Origin: Helianthus annuus
Lineage: Eukaryota > Streptophyta > Magnoliopsida > Asterales > Asteraceae
NCBI RefSeq assembly: GCF_002127325.2
Contig: NC_035441.2
Coordinates: 50,472,663-50,536,662, forward strand
Length of the DNA stretch: 64,000 bases
Reading direction: 5' to 3'
A model generated the notes under the pieces. That model worked only from the letters and a program-made list of their open reading frames with translations. It made no database searches and had not been told where the DNA came from. Position numbers and translations under genes: made by a program. Positions 34,864 to 46,715 of this stretch are shown in pieces (positions within the stretch are counted from its first letter, which is position 1; each line of letters starts with the position of its first letter).

Positions 34864-35733
34864 TTATTCTTTGAAAAATATATCCACCCAAGCCTGACCT
34901 TCCTTGGATGTAACAACATCTTCTTCATCTTTTCTTTCAACAGACTTGTAAACACGTCCTTTGGAAGCATAAAAATCTTTGATGCTTTTGGCCTTACCGT
35001 TGACCATTTGTCCAAAGATACGTTTTACATTTCCGTTGAAAGTTTTTTCAACATTAAATTTCTTCTTGTCAGAATAAAATTGATTTGAAATTTCAACTTT
35101 TCCGACTTTCTTCATAAAATTTTCAGCACGCAAAGGTGGAAAATTTTCATCATTCATGGTTGGAACTTTCCTTTCAATCTTTTTCTCAACACGTGGCTCC
35201 TCTGATTTTATGGAATCAGATTCATCACCAGAACTATTACCTGAACCTTTCACAACCAATCTTTGATTTGGCACATTATCTTTTCTTCTTGAAGCACTAT
35301 TTGAACATTCTCCTTTCTCAAAAGTTGAATTTTCAAAACCAGTAAACTTCCGGGTTGACAGTTCAGTCTTCTCGACAAACTTCTCTTTCATTTTACCAGA
35401 GATTTCCTGTTTTGGCTTGAATGTCTTCGGACAATCCTTCGCCACATGACCAGCAATCTTGCACTGAAAACAAGTTCTCTTCTCAATCTTCTTCGGAACT
35501 TCATTCTTCTTCAGTTCTTCTTGCTTCTTGGCAAGGAATTCCCGATTAGACTACTTTCTGAATGATTGTTCTTTTTCAGCTTCTGACGTTTTCCCTGAAA
35601 CAAACACAGTTTTTGGTTTATACATTTTTTCATTTTTATAGTTTTTCGGTGGAACAAAACCTAATCCTTTCTTTTTAAAATTACAATTATGGTTTGGTTT
35701 CTTTTGGAAACTGTAACCACAATTGTAACTCAT
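34864..35733 (-). pseudogene. Copia-F CCHC ORF2
   Basis: Starts at ATG 35733 (MSYNCGYSF...), 82 nt past the gag ORF1 stop and in another frame. It is Lys/Asn-rich, with a knuckle CFQCKIAGHVAKDC (about 35475-35430), a basic middle and a C-terminus ending QAWVD-IFF. A stop at 35551-35553 breaks it. It is the counterpart of the intact ORF at 61535-62254 in Copia-2: same position, same start style, same end motif (AWVD). Probably an RNA-binding product of the gag region; its exact role is unknown. Confidence 0.7.
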
Positions 35734-35815
35734 TTTCTTGTTAATTCATTGTTGATCTCTTGAAGTGTATTGTTTAGGTTTTCTGGAAAGATTTAAATCT
35801 TTTATTTAAGAAATA

Positions 35816-38521
35816 TTAATTTCTGTAATTTTTGAAAACCTTTTGAATCATTCCAAATCTGACACTTCTTATTGGAAAAACATCATCAGAATATAATTTG
35901 TCAGAATCTTTCAAAGTATACGCTACTTTAAATGATTCATTATTCAAATTAGATTTTGATAGCAAAAATTCTTTATCATAAACCCGTTTGTCCTTTTTGA
36001 ATGTCGGCTTTGACGCATTTGACCCAGACTTTGACTCGGGTTTGGACTCCGGTTTTGACTCCTCAATGTCATCTTTGTCTAACACCTGATCGACCACACT
36101 TTTTATCAACTTTGACTCATGATCAGTGTCGAATGACGTGTATGTGACATCAATATTTTCTGGCAAGTTATCCTATGGCCCAGACTCCCATTCTAAGTTT
36201 ATTGCTTTTTCGACTCTCTCAGAATTTGGATTTCGAGGTGAATATCCATTTTCGACAGGGGGCGGACATCTATTGTAGACCACACTTTTTCTCTTACCAG
36301 AAGTCTTCATTTTTTCTTCGTCTTTTATCACAGATTTCTTTTCTCCAGACGTCTTCACTTCTTCAAAAGTCTTCAAATTTTCCACAACCGGATAAATCCT
36401 GTCAACAACAAAAGAAGAACATGAATAACTTTCTAATAACTTTTTCACTTTCTCAGTTTCTATCTTTTGTGTTGCTAACTCCAACTCTAGATCTGCACAC
36501 TTCTTAATATGAAAATTAGCATCATCAAGCTGTCTCAGATACGCAATCTTTAGTGTATTCATTGCCGCAGCTTGTTCACCACTCGAATCAGTATACTTGT
36601 TGATTTCTCTGTTCATTGTATCATGTGATTCTTTTAATCTGTTTATATTATGCAGCAACTCATTGTTCTGCTTGATTAAAGAATCACAATTCATGCACTT
36701 TTCTGGAACTTCACTTGGTTCTGCATCCACTTTAACTTCAAATTCAGGAACCTCTTTGACTGTCCTGTTTGGTTGTAAGAATTCAGCTCTTCTCTTTTTC
36801 TCAACTTTAGCTTCAGCTTTTAATCTCTCTTCCTCTTCTTCCTCTTCTTCAAGCTTCCTTCGTCTTGCTTCAGCAGCTTCCATGACTTTCCTGTTTCGTT
36901 CTGCACATTTCAAATCATAAGCATTAGCAAAGAAAGCAGTTAAAGTAATTTTGGACATCTCTTTGACCATAAGATCTTTATCTGGGCAAAAATCATCCCA
37001 ATTGAAACCTTCTGCCAATTTTTCGTCATCTTGTTCTGCTAGACACACTTTGCTGTTTGTTGGAAGATACTTATCCCATGTAAAATTTTCATATTTGCCT
37101 AGACATGCTCTTTTTGAACCATCTATCACATCTCTTCCATGAGCAGTTTGTGCCTGATGCTGTGCTGGTGGTGTGACTTGATGATAAATCGCCTTTTTGT
37201 ACTAATCGTTGTTACTAAAAGGATTTTGGGCTCAAGTAGCTTCACGATTTTTGCACTCCCTCTTGAAATGCCCCTTTTCCCTGCAACGAAAACACGTAAC
37301 TTTAGATTTATCAAAGCCTAAAGTTGAAACATTTGCATCACGGAAATCATCTCTTCCCGTAATTTGTTTAAAATTTTCAGCTCGTCTCAGCACGCTAGCC
37401 ATACACCATTTAATATCCATCAATTCCATTTCCTCAGTATCTATTTGATCGTAATCCTCTTTCGTGAGCATTGGATTACCAATCTTTCCGTCCACAAAAC
37501 AACTGTATGACTCTAAAATCATCCCCAACAAAGACATTTGGTTTTTAGCAATTTCTTCAGTATAATCTTGATCATTTTCAAGACTAAGCACAATGTTGCA
37601 CTGAAGTTTTCTACCATTCTTTGTTACAGAAATGTTTGGATCAAAAGATGAAAATCTTGTGCTGCTGCTTGATCCTTGGGATGGCTTCTTTTCAGGAGAA
37701 TCTTTAACACTGAAAGCTGTTTCGATTTTCAGAGAATGATTTGTTGATCCAGTAACACCACTCTTGTAGTACAAGCTGATATCCTGTTCTCTATCATAAT
37801 TCTTCATCCTGGCAAACTTTCTCTGCTCCATCTCTTGAGCTTCCAGATGCTTGATGAAATCTCCCAATGTCATAGCCTTGTAGTCTTTTCTATTAGATTT
37901 CAGCGTCATCAAGAATGTTTCCCATGTTTCATGTGGAAGCGCATCTGCAAGTTTTTCAATCAATTCATCAGTATCTTTCTTAACTCCAAATTTTGACATG
38001 TTTCTCACCAAGTTACAATATCTATCAATTATCTGCTTGGTACTTTCATTTTTCAATCCCCGAAATAAGTCAAATTCTTTCTTCATGAGAGACATCTTAT
38101 TCTTGAGCATATCATCACTTCCCGTAAACTTTGCTTCCAATTCTGTCCAAATTGAATACGCAGTTCCATCATGTTGAAGCAGTATCAAGATATCTTCTTT
38201 TATTGCTTGCTGAAGCAAACTCACCATCAATTTCTCATCTCGATATTTCTTTTTATCTTCAGTACTCATCTCTCTAAGTGTCAACTGAGCACCATTTGCA
38301 ACATTGTTTTTTGTGGGCCTAACATATTGTTCCTCAGTGTGTTCCCACACATCAAGATGATAAGCCTCGACCCAATTTCCAAAACGTTCAGACCACACGT
38401 TATAATCATCAATATCCATGAGTTTAGGCGGTTTCTGAGACGTTCCGGTTTCATTTTCAATCAAAGCACTTTGAGTCATTGAAATCGGGGTTGCAAAAGC
38501 GTTATAGAATTCAGTGTCCAT
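35816..38521 (-). pseudogene. Copia-F gag ORF1
   Basis: ATG at 38519-38521. UBN2-type gag domain (about 38400-37500); knuckle CFRCREKGHFKREC near 37290-37250; acidic/Lys-rich and coiled-coil middle (CxxC motif CMNCDSLIKQ near 36690; LESYSCSSFVVDRIYP near 36420); C-terminal block ending in TAA at 35816-35818. One frame throughout, broken only by stops: TGA 37232-37234, TAG near 37202 and TAG 36173-36175. At about 900 codons it is far longer than a typical Copia Gag (250-450 residues). Confidence 0.85.
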
Positions 38522-39275
38522 TGCTCAATTATCCAAGGTTCACAAAAACTTTCAATCTTATACAAACTGTTCAAATAAGCGAAACTTCTAAGTCCAGATA
38601 AGCGGGTCAGAAAGTTATCACAAAAGCAAATCTTCACTTGTCACAATAAGCGAACCCACTTGATCGGACCAATAAGCGGACCAGATAAGCTGACCAGATG
38701 AGCGAACCAATAAATTGACCAGATGAGTGGACCAGTCGAGCGAATCTATTTATGTCTGATCAAGCGAACCTATGATGTTCACTAGAGCGGACCAGATGAG
38801 CAAATCAGATAAGCGGACCTATCAATTTCTTTGGAGCGGATCTATCAGGTAGCTTGGAGCGGATCTACTGTTGAAGCGAACCTATCAGATAATCTGGAGC
38901 AGACCTGATTGTTTTTGGAGCTAACCTGTTCCTTCGAGCGAACCTGATTTAATTTTCAAGTGGACCTACTAAAAAAATGTCCAAAAGAGCGGACCTGTCT
39001 TGTAATTTTAAGCGAACCCACTCAAAATCTGTTACTAAAAGCGAACCAATTAACTTGCTGATGTCACTGTTCGAATAAGTACGTACGAGCGAACCCCCTA
39101 AAATATTAACTTCTAGATTGATTTTAGATCTGAAAAGTTCAAGGGTTTACTAGACCATGATTCCGAGTGCAGTGTGTGATTTTGAGCCGGTTTTACCGTA
39201 AAATTTTGAAAATGTGAAGAAAGTGTAGAAAGATAGATGAAATGCAGCTAAAATGGCAAGAACTCCTCCTCCTGA
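38522..39275 (-). repeat. Copia-F leader with AGCGAACC/AGCGGACC word array (38574-39098)
   Basis: About twenty copies of a short word (plus strand AGCGAACCTAT, AGCGGACCAGAT) at 20-35 bp spacing, between gag ATG and primer site. The same words occur upstream of the TATA box in this element's LTRs. The remainder (39099-39275) is plain leader. Confidence 0.85.
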
Positions 39276-39287
39276 GCTCTGATACCA
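39276..39287 (-). other. Primer-binding site (initiator tRNA-Met), Copia-F
   Basis: The minus strand reads TGGTATCAGAGC two bases inside the 5' LTR. Confidence 0.92.
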
Positions 39288-39289
39288 CT

Positions 39290-39770
39290 TATAGGATCGC
39301 GTTCGGCCCTGTTTGAGTCGATCAGAGAAATTCCTATCCAAATCAAGAGGCGGAAACTAATGATTTGGTGCTATTCTAGCTGGATTCACTTTAAACTTGC
39401 TGATTTATTGATTAATAACTCGATTACACGTTCATACAGCACTTCGACAGCACTTCGTGGCTTGTTGAAAGAAAAACACCGTAAACTATGTGTTTTAGGT
39501 TCGTTCGAGAGACCTCTATATATAGACTAACAGGGTTCGCTTATACGTACATGCACGTATAAGTGGACCTATAACATGACACAAGAGCGGATCTCATCAC
39601 TTGACTGAAAAGCGAACTTGACCTAGACTGTGACATAAAAGCGAACCTAGATGTGTATACATAAGCGAACATATTACAAACTAGTGTTTCTAGGTTATTT
39701 TGTCATATCTGATCTGTCCAACTTTAAGACTCGATGTAGGACGTAGTCGACAGACGTAAGTGCACCAACA
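39290..39770 (-). repeat. Copia-F 5' LTR (481 bp)
   Basis: Same length as the 3' LTR, with about 12 substitutions by eye. One of them changes the inner terminal TG to TA at 39290-39291. TATA box about 39517-39524 (minus); AGCGAACC words at 39533-39680. Followed by AGGCA. Confidence 0.92.
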
Positions 39771-40360
39771 AGGCATCTTAACATCAGGCAAATGATTACA
39801 CAGCTATCCACAAAACTATTACAAAAACAGTCAGGTTTTTCAATAAACACAAAGCCATTATATGTAGAACTAGGGTTTTGCATGAATCACATAATCAAGG
39901 ATTGACAACAAATAATCATTAAACGTTTACCTTAGATTGATTCTAGATGAAGAGAGATCAAAAGTGATGAAGAGCTTGTGCCACCAAGAATGATGAAGAA
40001 GATGATTCTAGGAGAGGATTGTAGAGGAATCTTGAAGGTACATATGATGATTGTGAGATGATTGTGAGGGAGGTTAGGGTTAAGAGTTATTAAGATTTCA
40101 CTAACTACTCTACTCACCCCTAAGTATCATCTTTTACATAAAACACACCCATCACAATATAATTTACAGTTTCATCACCAAGTTCATGTATTTGTCAAAT
40201 ATTCGTAAACTAACACATAAACATGCAACAATCACAATACACTTTATCAAATCAAAACGTATACAGTTACAAAGCAAACAAATTGTGTAAGTAAGCACTA
40301 AACAACCAGCGAACGTGCAATAAATGCGAAAGTGGAATCTCGGAAACTCGAGTTGTCACA
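39771..40360 (-). repeat. Gypsy-B 3' LTR, segment 3 (U3 end)
   Basis: Continues segment 2 past Copia-F; its first 270 bases match 58670-58940 of the 5' LTR. Ends ...GAGTTGTCACA at 40360, followed by the PPT (40361-40373 on plus). Confidence 0.92.
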
Positions 40361-40432
40361 TTATCCCCAACTTGAAAGAAATTTCGTCCCGAAATTTAGC
40401 ATGCGGTTACTGAGGAAGCTAGTTAAGTTGTA

Positions 40433-42824
40433 TCATTTAAGGTTTTCCTGGGGTGTCACATCATCCTCCCGTTGATTTGGAATTTCGTCCCGAAATTCTG
40501 TAGTAGCTTCGGCCTCAGTAGTAGTTGCATTGTTCTGAAATAACTGGGGATATTTGAGTTCCATTTGGTCTTCTCGTTCCCAGGTATACTCTGGGCCACG
40601 ACGGGAGTTCCAACGAACTCGTACAAGAGGTATTCTGGTGTTCTTGAGGAACTTGACATCCCGGTCCGTGATTTCAACAGGTTCCTCGACGAAATGCAAC
40701 TGTTCGTCGATAGTGAGTTCCTTCAAAGGAACTATGAGGGTCTCATCTGACAGACACTTATTCAGATTCGACACGTGGAATACGTTGTGAACGGCACCGA
40801 GTTCAGCTGGTAGATTCAGTTTGTAGGCCACCTTGCTTATTCTTTCAATGATATCGAACGGTCCAACGTACCGCGGATTGAGCTTGCCCCGTTTACCAAA
40901 ACGAACCACACCCTTCCAGGATGAGACTTTGAGTAGCACTCGATCCCAACTTGGAACTCGAGCGGTTTCCTGCGCTTAACAGCGTAACTTTTCTGACGGT
41001 CGCGAGCTGCCGCCATGCGTTGTCGTATCTGTGCAATCCGTTCAGTAGCATCAACTACCATTTCTGGACCTGTGATCTGACTATCCCCCACCTCTGCCCA
41101 ACAGAGAGGTGACCAGCATTTACGTCCGTACAATGTCTCGAATGGAGCGGCCTGAATGCTGGTGTGGTAACTGTTATTGTACGAAAACTCCACTAACGGA
41201 AGATGTTTTTCCCAGCTGTTGCCGAAATCAATAACACATGCCCGAAGCATGTCTTCTAGGGTTTGAATCGTGCGCTCAGACTGCCCATCTGTCTGAGGGT
41301 GATATGCTGTGCTCATGTCTAGCCGTGAGCCAAAGGCTTTGTGCATTGCTTGCCATACTACTGAAGTGAATCGTGCATCCCGATCCGAAATAATAGAGGT
41401 CGGCACTCCGTGCCTCGAAACAACTTCTTTCAAGTAGACGTCTGCTAAGGTAGAGAACTTATCCGTTTCTTTGATAGCCAAGAAATGAGCAGACTTTGTG
41501 AGTCGATCTACAATCACCCAAATAGTATCATTACCACGCTGGGATCTAGGCAGGCCAGTAACAAAATCCATGGAAATTTCTTCCCATTTCCACTATGGTA
41601 TATTGGGTTGCTGAAGTAGGCCTGAGGGTTTCTGGTACTCCGTCTTGACCCTCGCACAGGTCAAACACTTGCCGACGTAAGTTGCTATGTGGGCCTTCAT
41701 GCTAGGCCACCAGTACGTAGTTCTAAGATCGTGGTACATTTTGTCCGAACCTGGATATACCGAGTAGCGAGACTTGTGAGCTTCATCCATTACCAGCTCG
41801 CGTAAGTTGCCATAATGTGGAACCCAAATGCGTCCTGTTACATAGTAGGCGCCGTCTTCCCTTTGTTCTAATCGTTGCCTTAAGCCGCGTAAGGCTTCAG
41901 CCCTTACGTTTTCTGGTTTCAATGCTTCCACCTGAGCATCTCGTATCTGTGCAGGAAGACAAGACTGAATAGTAAGTTTTAGTGCTCGCATGCGTCTAGG
42001 TAGAGTGTCCTTTCGACTGAGAGCATCAGCCACAACGTTGGCTTTGCCTGGATGGTACTTGATGGCGCTTTCGTAATCGTTCAGTAGTTCAACCCATCGA
42101 CGTTGACGCATGTTCAATTCCTTCTGATTGAAAATATGCTCGAGACTCCTGTGATCGGTGTAGATGGTGCACTTGGTTCCGTACAAGTAGTGTCGCCATA
42201 TCTTAAGCGCGAAAACAACAGCTCCCAGCTCTAAGTCGTGCGTCGTGTAGTTCCGTTCATGAACTTTAAGTTGCCGTGAAGCGTAGGCAATGACTTTATC
42301 CCTTTGCGTCAATACGCAACCAAGACCCTGAATCGACGCGTCGCAGTAGACCACAAAATCATCCGTGCCCTCTGGCAATGAGAGAATAGGTGCGCTGCAG
42401 AGCCTATCGTTTAGGTATTGAAAAGCCGTTTCTTGTGTATTACCCCAACGATAGGTAACACCTTTCTGTGTTAGCAATGTAAGCGGCTGTGCAATCTTTG
42501 AGAAGTCTTTGCAGAACCGTCTGTAATAACCCGCCAAGCCCAAGAATTGGCGTATTTCCGTTGTTGTACGCGGTGCAGACCAGTTCCTGATCGAATCTAC
42601 CTTGGATGGATCAACATGAATCCCATCCTTGTTTACCACATGGCCTAGAAAGTGGACTTCACGAAGCCAGAAGTCGCATTTTGAAAACTTGGCGTACAGT
42701 TGTTTCTTTCGAAGAAAGTTCCAAGATAAGACGTAGATGCTGCTCGTGTTCCTCCTGACTCTTGGAGTAGATTAGGATGTCGTTGATAAAAACAATGACA
42801 AACTTGTCTTGATAAGGCTTGCAC
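40433..42824 (-). pseudogene. Gypsy-B pol, 3' part (reverse transcriptase end to chromodomain)
   Basis: From the Gypsy-D insertion at 42824 the frame carries FINDILIYS (RT; N for the first D of FIDD), then RNase H (CDASIQGLG), integrase HHCC and DDE core, and a chromodomain-like tail ending at 40433. Damage: a one-A insertion near 42716, TAG from CAG at 41593-41595, and loss of one C near 40949. Apart from these, residues follow Gypsy-A and -E closely. Continues upstream at 54185. Confidence 0.92.
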
Positions 42825-45800
42825 TGTGACATCTGTGCTTGTGATATCATTTTACAAACTCTGAACAATACAATATTAATAAAACAGTGTGTTTTGATCC
42901 CAATGTTTGTCATTTATGTTTGGTTTTGTGCCCATGTTGATTTTTGATCGATTTTGAACTCTATATCGCTTTCTGGAGAGTTTGTCATCCATGTTTTGAT
43001 CGGCATGCAAAAATTCCATTCGTCGCTAAATTTGGTTCGTTTTTACGTCCGTTGAGTTTCGTCGTAATTTAACGAACAACGCGACCGTACGCCCAAACGA
43101 GCCGACATCCGAGAATGTTCCAAGCATATTTTGAGTCCTCTAAACTTTATTGACCTTGTAGAGCCTTGAAAATGGCTTAACGGGGGTCAAAAAGGCCTGA
43201 AATGGACTCGAATGCATGAAGGGACCAAAGCTGCCAAATTTGAAACTTTGCTGATCTGGGGGGACTCAGGCGGGGCGCGTAAGCCCTTCCCCATTTCTTA
43301 TGTGGGCCGCCTCAGCTGCCTAGCGACCAGAAAGTTGGTTTTTGCAAACTGTTTGCAAATTCAGGGGCTGTTTTGGTAAATTCTTGGTGTGTTAAGCAAG
43401 TTTAAGTGGTCACCAAGGCTTTGTACCTGCTTGTGACAATTGGAGGGTCAAGATTTCTTGCTTAATGGCTAAACAAAACACTTGTGATGATCCTATTAAC
43501 TCACCACAACTATAAATAGCCCACTCCTCTCTTTGATTCATTGCTCATTCCTTCTTTCTCTCCTTCACATCTGCTTTGGGAGCATTCTCAAGTGATTTGG
43601 GACTTGTCTTCTTTGTAGAAAAGATAGTAAGGACTATTGTGAGCCTTCTTTCATTTCTTTTTATTGCTTTTTCCTTATGTAGTGCAGAAAGTCAAACGTT
43701 TGGCCAACAGTTTGACTTTCGGTTTTGACCATCAATTGGTCAAGTCAAATTTCAATTGAACTTTGAAACGTGATTGTAATCACGATGGTTATAATCCTTC
43801 GTGATTATAACCGCTGATTACTACGTTAGCTAGTTTTAGTGTCGAGTCAAAGTTTCGGTCAAAATGCGTTTTAGCACGTATTTTGCAACGGAACTACTTT
43901 AGGGTATCAAAACACTTTGTTTTGATACCAAATCAGTAGGTTATACATGTTTTGACATGTTTAACTCGACACTATTAGTTTGTGCTTGTTTAGGGTCGTA
44001 AGGTAAGCGGTCTAAACAACCGCTTATACTTCCGAACCCGACCCGTTTGGTCGATCTTTAGGATCCGACCAAGCTTAGTTAGTGATCATAGTTGCATAGG
44101 GAATAACCACTGAGGTTATACCTTATGATCACATAGGATTGGTTAGTCGTTTGCTAGTTAGCTTGTATGCCCATAGGAGATGACCAAAATACCCTTTTGA
44201 AGCTAAAATCCGTATTTTGCCTACGTGAACATATTTTTGACATATAATCTGATTTAGTAACATGTTTAGGGATAATTGGGCATGTAAGACTTGACATAGC
44301 ACATAGATAACCATCCGAACATAGTTTTACGCTAACGACGCCTTATAGTAGCTTATGTTACCATAATGTGTCGAAACGGGTCAAGAGCACTTAGGTAAAC
44401 TTTCCAATCAGAATGTAGGGCCTATTAAATCATACCATATAAGTTCAATTACTCATTTGATTTATAGAACCTCATTCTATCCTATCTCCCGATTTAGGAG
44501 CCGATTTATTAACATAGTTACCTATACTAGGTGCCGGTTGATTCCGTGATACTTGGAGCTTAAATTGGTCTTATTCACAAGACTAATTAGCAATCCCAAG
44601 TGAGTACATAGTTCCCCTCTTTTACCATTTTCAAATGTTTTGGGGTGATACACATGTACATACATGTTACTTTTGCGCATTTCATGCTTTTATGACATAA
44701 ACATGCTAGTTTCACCTAGTACACTTATAGTACATGTTTTCCAATATGTTTTGCTATGTATGTCAAGCATGATAGCATATTGATTTGTTACACATTTGTT
44801 GCATATGTTTACTTAGCATATGGAACACATTGTTTTACATGACATTTCTGCTATGTATGTTTACTTAGCATGCTAGCACATTGTTTTACGTGAACATTTC
44901 TACTAGGCATGATTACTTAGCATCCCTAGTACATGGTTTTCACATGCTACATTGGTTATGACATTTGGTATGTTCAATCGGGACAATAATACATTCATTA
45001 ACATTGATCACGCCGCTCGGACTTATGTAATGGTACCATAGGAATTGACAACTCCCGTTTCCGACTTCCTATGTTTGTTTGGAAGTTGGGAATGACAGAA
45101 TCCGACTACATAACTTTAGATGAACCTTTAATTCGTTTAAGGGTTTGTCGCCACAGTCGCAAGGCTTGAATGTATGCGATTAACATTACTGCATAAATGT
45201 TTGTAATCATAAAGCATTGTTTTTCTGCAAAACATAACATTTGATTTAAACTTAGGTTTATTCAAAAACATTGTTTTGTACATTTTCTATGGGGTTGAGT
45301 AACTTCTAGTTATTCACCATACATGACATTTGTTTTCACATTTGACATCATTACATAGTTAAGTAGATGATTTCCTACTTGCTATGCATTTCATTGGTTA
45401 TACATGATACATATTACACATGACATTATACATGGTTTATACATGAACATTTTGACTTTGAACATGACATTTCGGATAGTTATTGATAAGTGACTTATAT
45501 AACGGGGCTATGTGTTATATGATAAAAGCATGGTGGATACGCCGGTGGTACTTCCTATATATAAGTGCTTTTATTGTATTATACATTGTTGCGTTATATG
45601 AGTCACTTGGGAAAGACATGAAACATTTTATACAAGAACAAGACATTGTTTTACAAAGTAAACATTTTATCCAAATTCATTTTCACTTGGTTATTCATTT
45701 AACCATGCATTTTCCTTTCATTATAATTTGATTTCCATATCGATTTTCACATGGTTTTACAAAGGAAAACATTTTACAAGGCTCATGACTACATTTTATT

Positions 45801-46130
45801 AAACACTTCTTTCAAATACAAGTCATGAATTTGCATAAACAAAACCTATGTATCTCACAGGCATTTTTATGCTGACGTACCTATTTTTACATGTGTTTTC
45901 AGGTGCTAATGCATGATGGTGTTTGTGCTTCACTTAGGCGGACTCGGGCCTTAGTGACTTAAAAGACATTTATTATGATAGTTTAGTTTGAACTCAAAGA
46001 CAATGTAACTTTAATTTTTAATAATACATAACTTTAATTGCCATGGTTGTTGAAACAATAATTCTATCGCCACTCACCTCCCCGGCGTTTCCGCCGCGGT
46101 TTATTGTTTTACCGCGGCCGGGGTGTGACA
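42825..46130 (+). repeat. Gypsy-D 5' LTR (3,306 bp)
   Basis: TGTGACATCTG...CGGGGTGTGACA. Lacks about 420 bp present in the 3' LTR (51421-51844) and has a small filler-like patch (about 42980-42992) at that point. Contains about 850 bp (around 44090-44890) missing from the 3' LTR. Ends in a GC-rich CCGCGGCCGGGG block. Confidence 0.93.
43511..43518 (+). promoter_or_regulatory. TATA box of Gypsy-D 5' LTR
   Basis: CAACTATAAATAGCCC followed by a CT-rich start region (CTCCTCTCTTTG). A strong plant TATA context; repeated in the 3' LTR at 52360-52367. Confidence 0.75.
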
Positions 46131-46137
46131 GAAGAGT

Positions 46138-46150
46138 TGGTATCAGAGCC
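46138..46150 (+). other. Primer-binding site (initiator tRNA-Met), Gypsy-D
   Basis: TGGTATCAGAGCC seven bases after the LTR end, a longer gap than in Gypsy-A or -E (three). Confidence 0.9.
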
Positions 46151-46715
46151 AATGGTTATAGGGAACTAGGTTATTAGTAATGCTTTGACCTAGACTATAA
46201 CTTTCTAGGACCCTAACACAAGTTTACTTGTGTTTAGATCTTAAAACAATACACGTCACCTATCCTTAGGTGATTACCAAAACTTGAACACAATTTCCAA
46301 AATGATTTTGAAATCAATCCTCTATCCTTAGATGATTTCTTTTGGCTGTGTGCCTTCCAAATTTTCAAAATCCCGTCAAAGTTTTGGGTCTAAATAATGT
46401 GAACACGTGCAAACTGGAAGAGTAAATGCCTGTACCCTGAGTTTTCTGTCTAAGGCTAGAGTGTTCGTACAAATCCGCAGTATCGGACCAGTCACTCTTA
46501 CCTGGGAACTCTTGGGGTGAGTGTTCACTTATAGGCGAGCATGTCTTCGGTGATACATTATTATGACTCATTTACTTTGATTTGTCACCATGTGTTGTTT
46601 GTTTGCTTTGTGGTAACAAACAAACGACCACCATCCTTGCTTTTTGTCGATTTTATTGTTATCTCATTTTCATCACATCAACTCACTCGTTTTCTCTCAT
46701 GTTTCCTCTTTTAGA
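46151..46715 (+). other. Gypsy-D leader
   Basis: About 560 bp between primer site and gag ATG; no ORF or repeat array of note. It ends in a pyrimidine-rich CTCTTTTAG just before the ATG, which may be a splice acceptor. Confidence 0.5.

Larger units (their letters stand above)
22974..39770 (-). mobile_element. Copia-F: long-gag Copia element lacking recognisable pol, holding Gypsy-E
   Basis: Two 481-bp LTRs (22974-23454 and 39290-39770) flanked by AGGCA (22969-22973 and 39771-39775). Minus-strand order: 5' LTR, primer site, word-array leader, gag ORF1 (38521-35816), CCHC ORF2 (35733-34864), 1.8 kb of non-coding sequence, the Gypsy-E insertion, then 197 bp with PPT and 3' LTR. No protease, integrase, reverse transcriptase or RNase H was found, although gag is still easily read. 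It therefore looks like a gag-only, non-autonomous element, comparable to the TR-GAG type known in plants. LTRs differ at about 12 of 481 sites by eye. Confidence 0.88.

Noticed and set aside
45483..45731. 82-codon frame in the Gypsy-D LTR, repeated at 53538
   Set aside because: Lies in non-coding LTR, hydrophobic by base composition, no family likeness.
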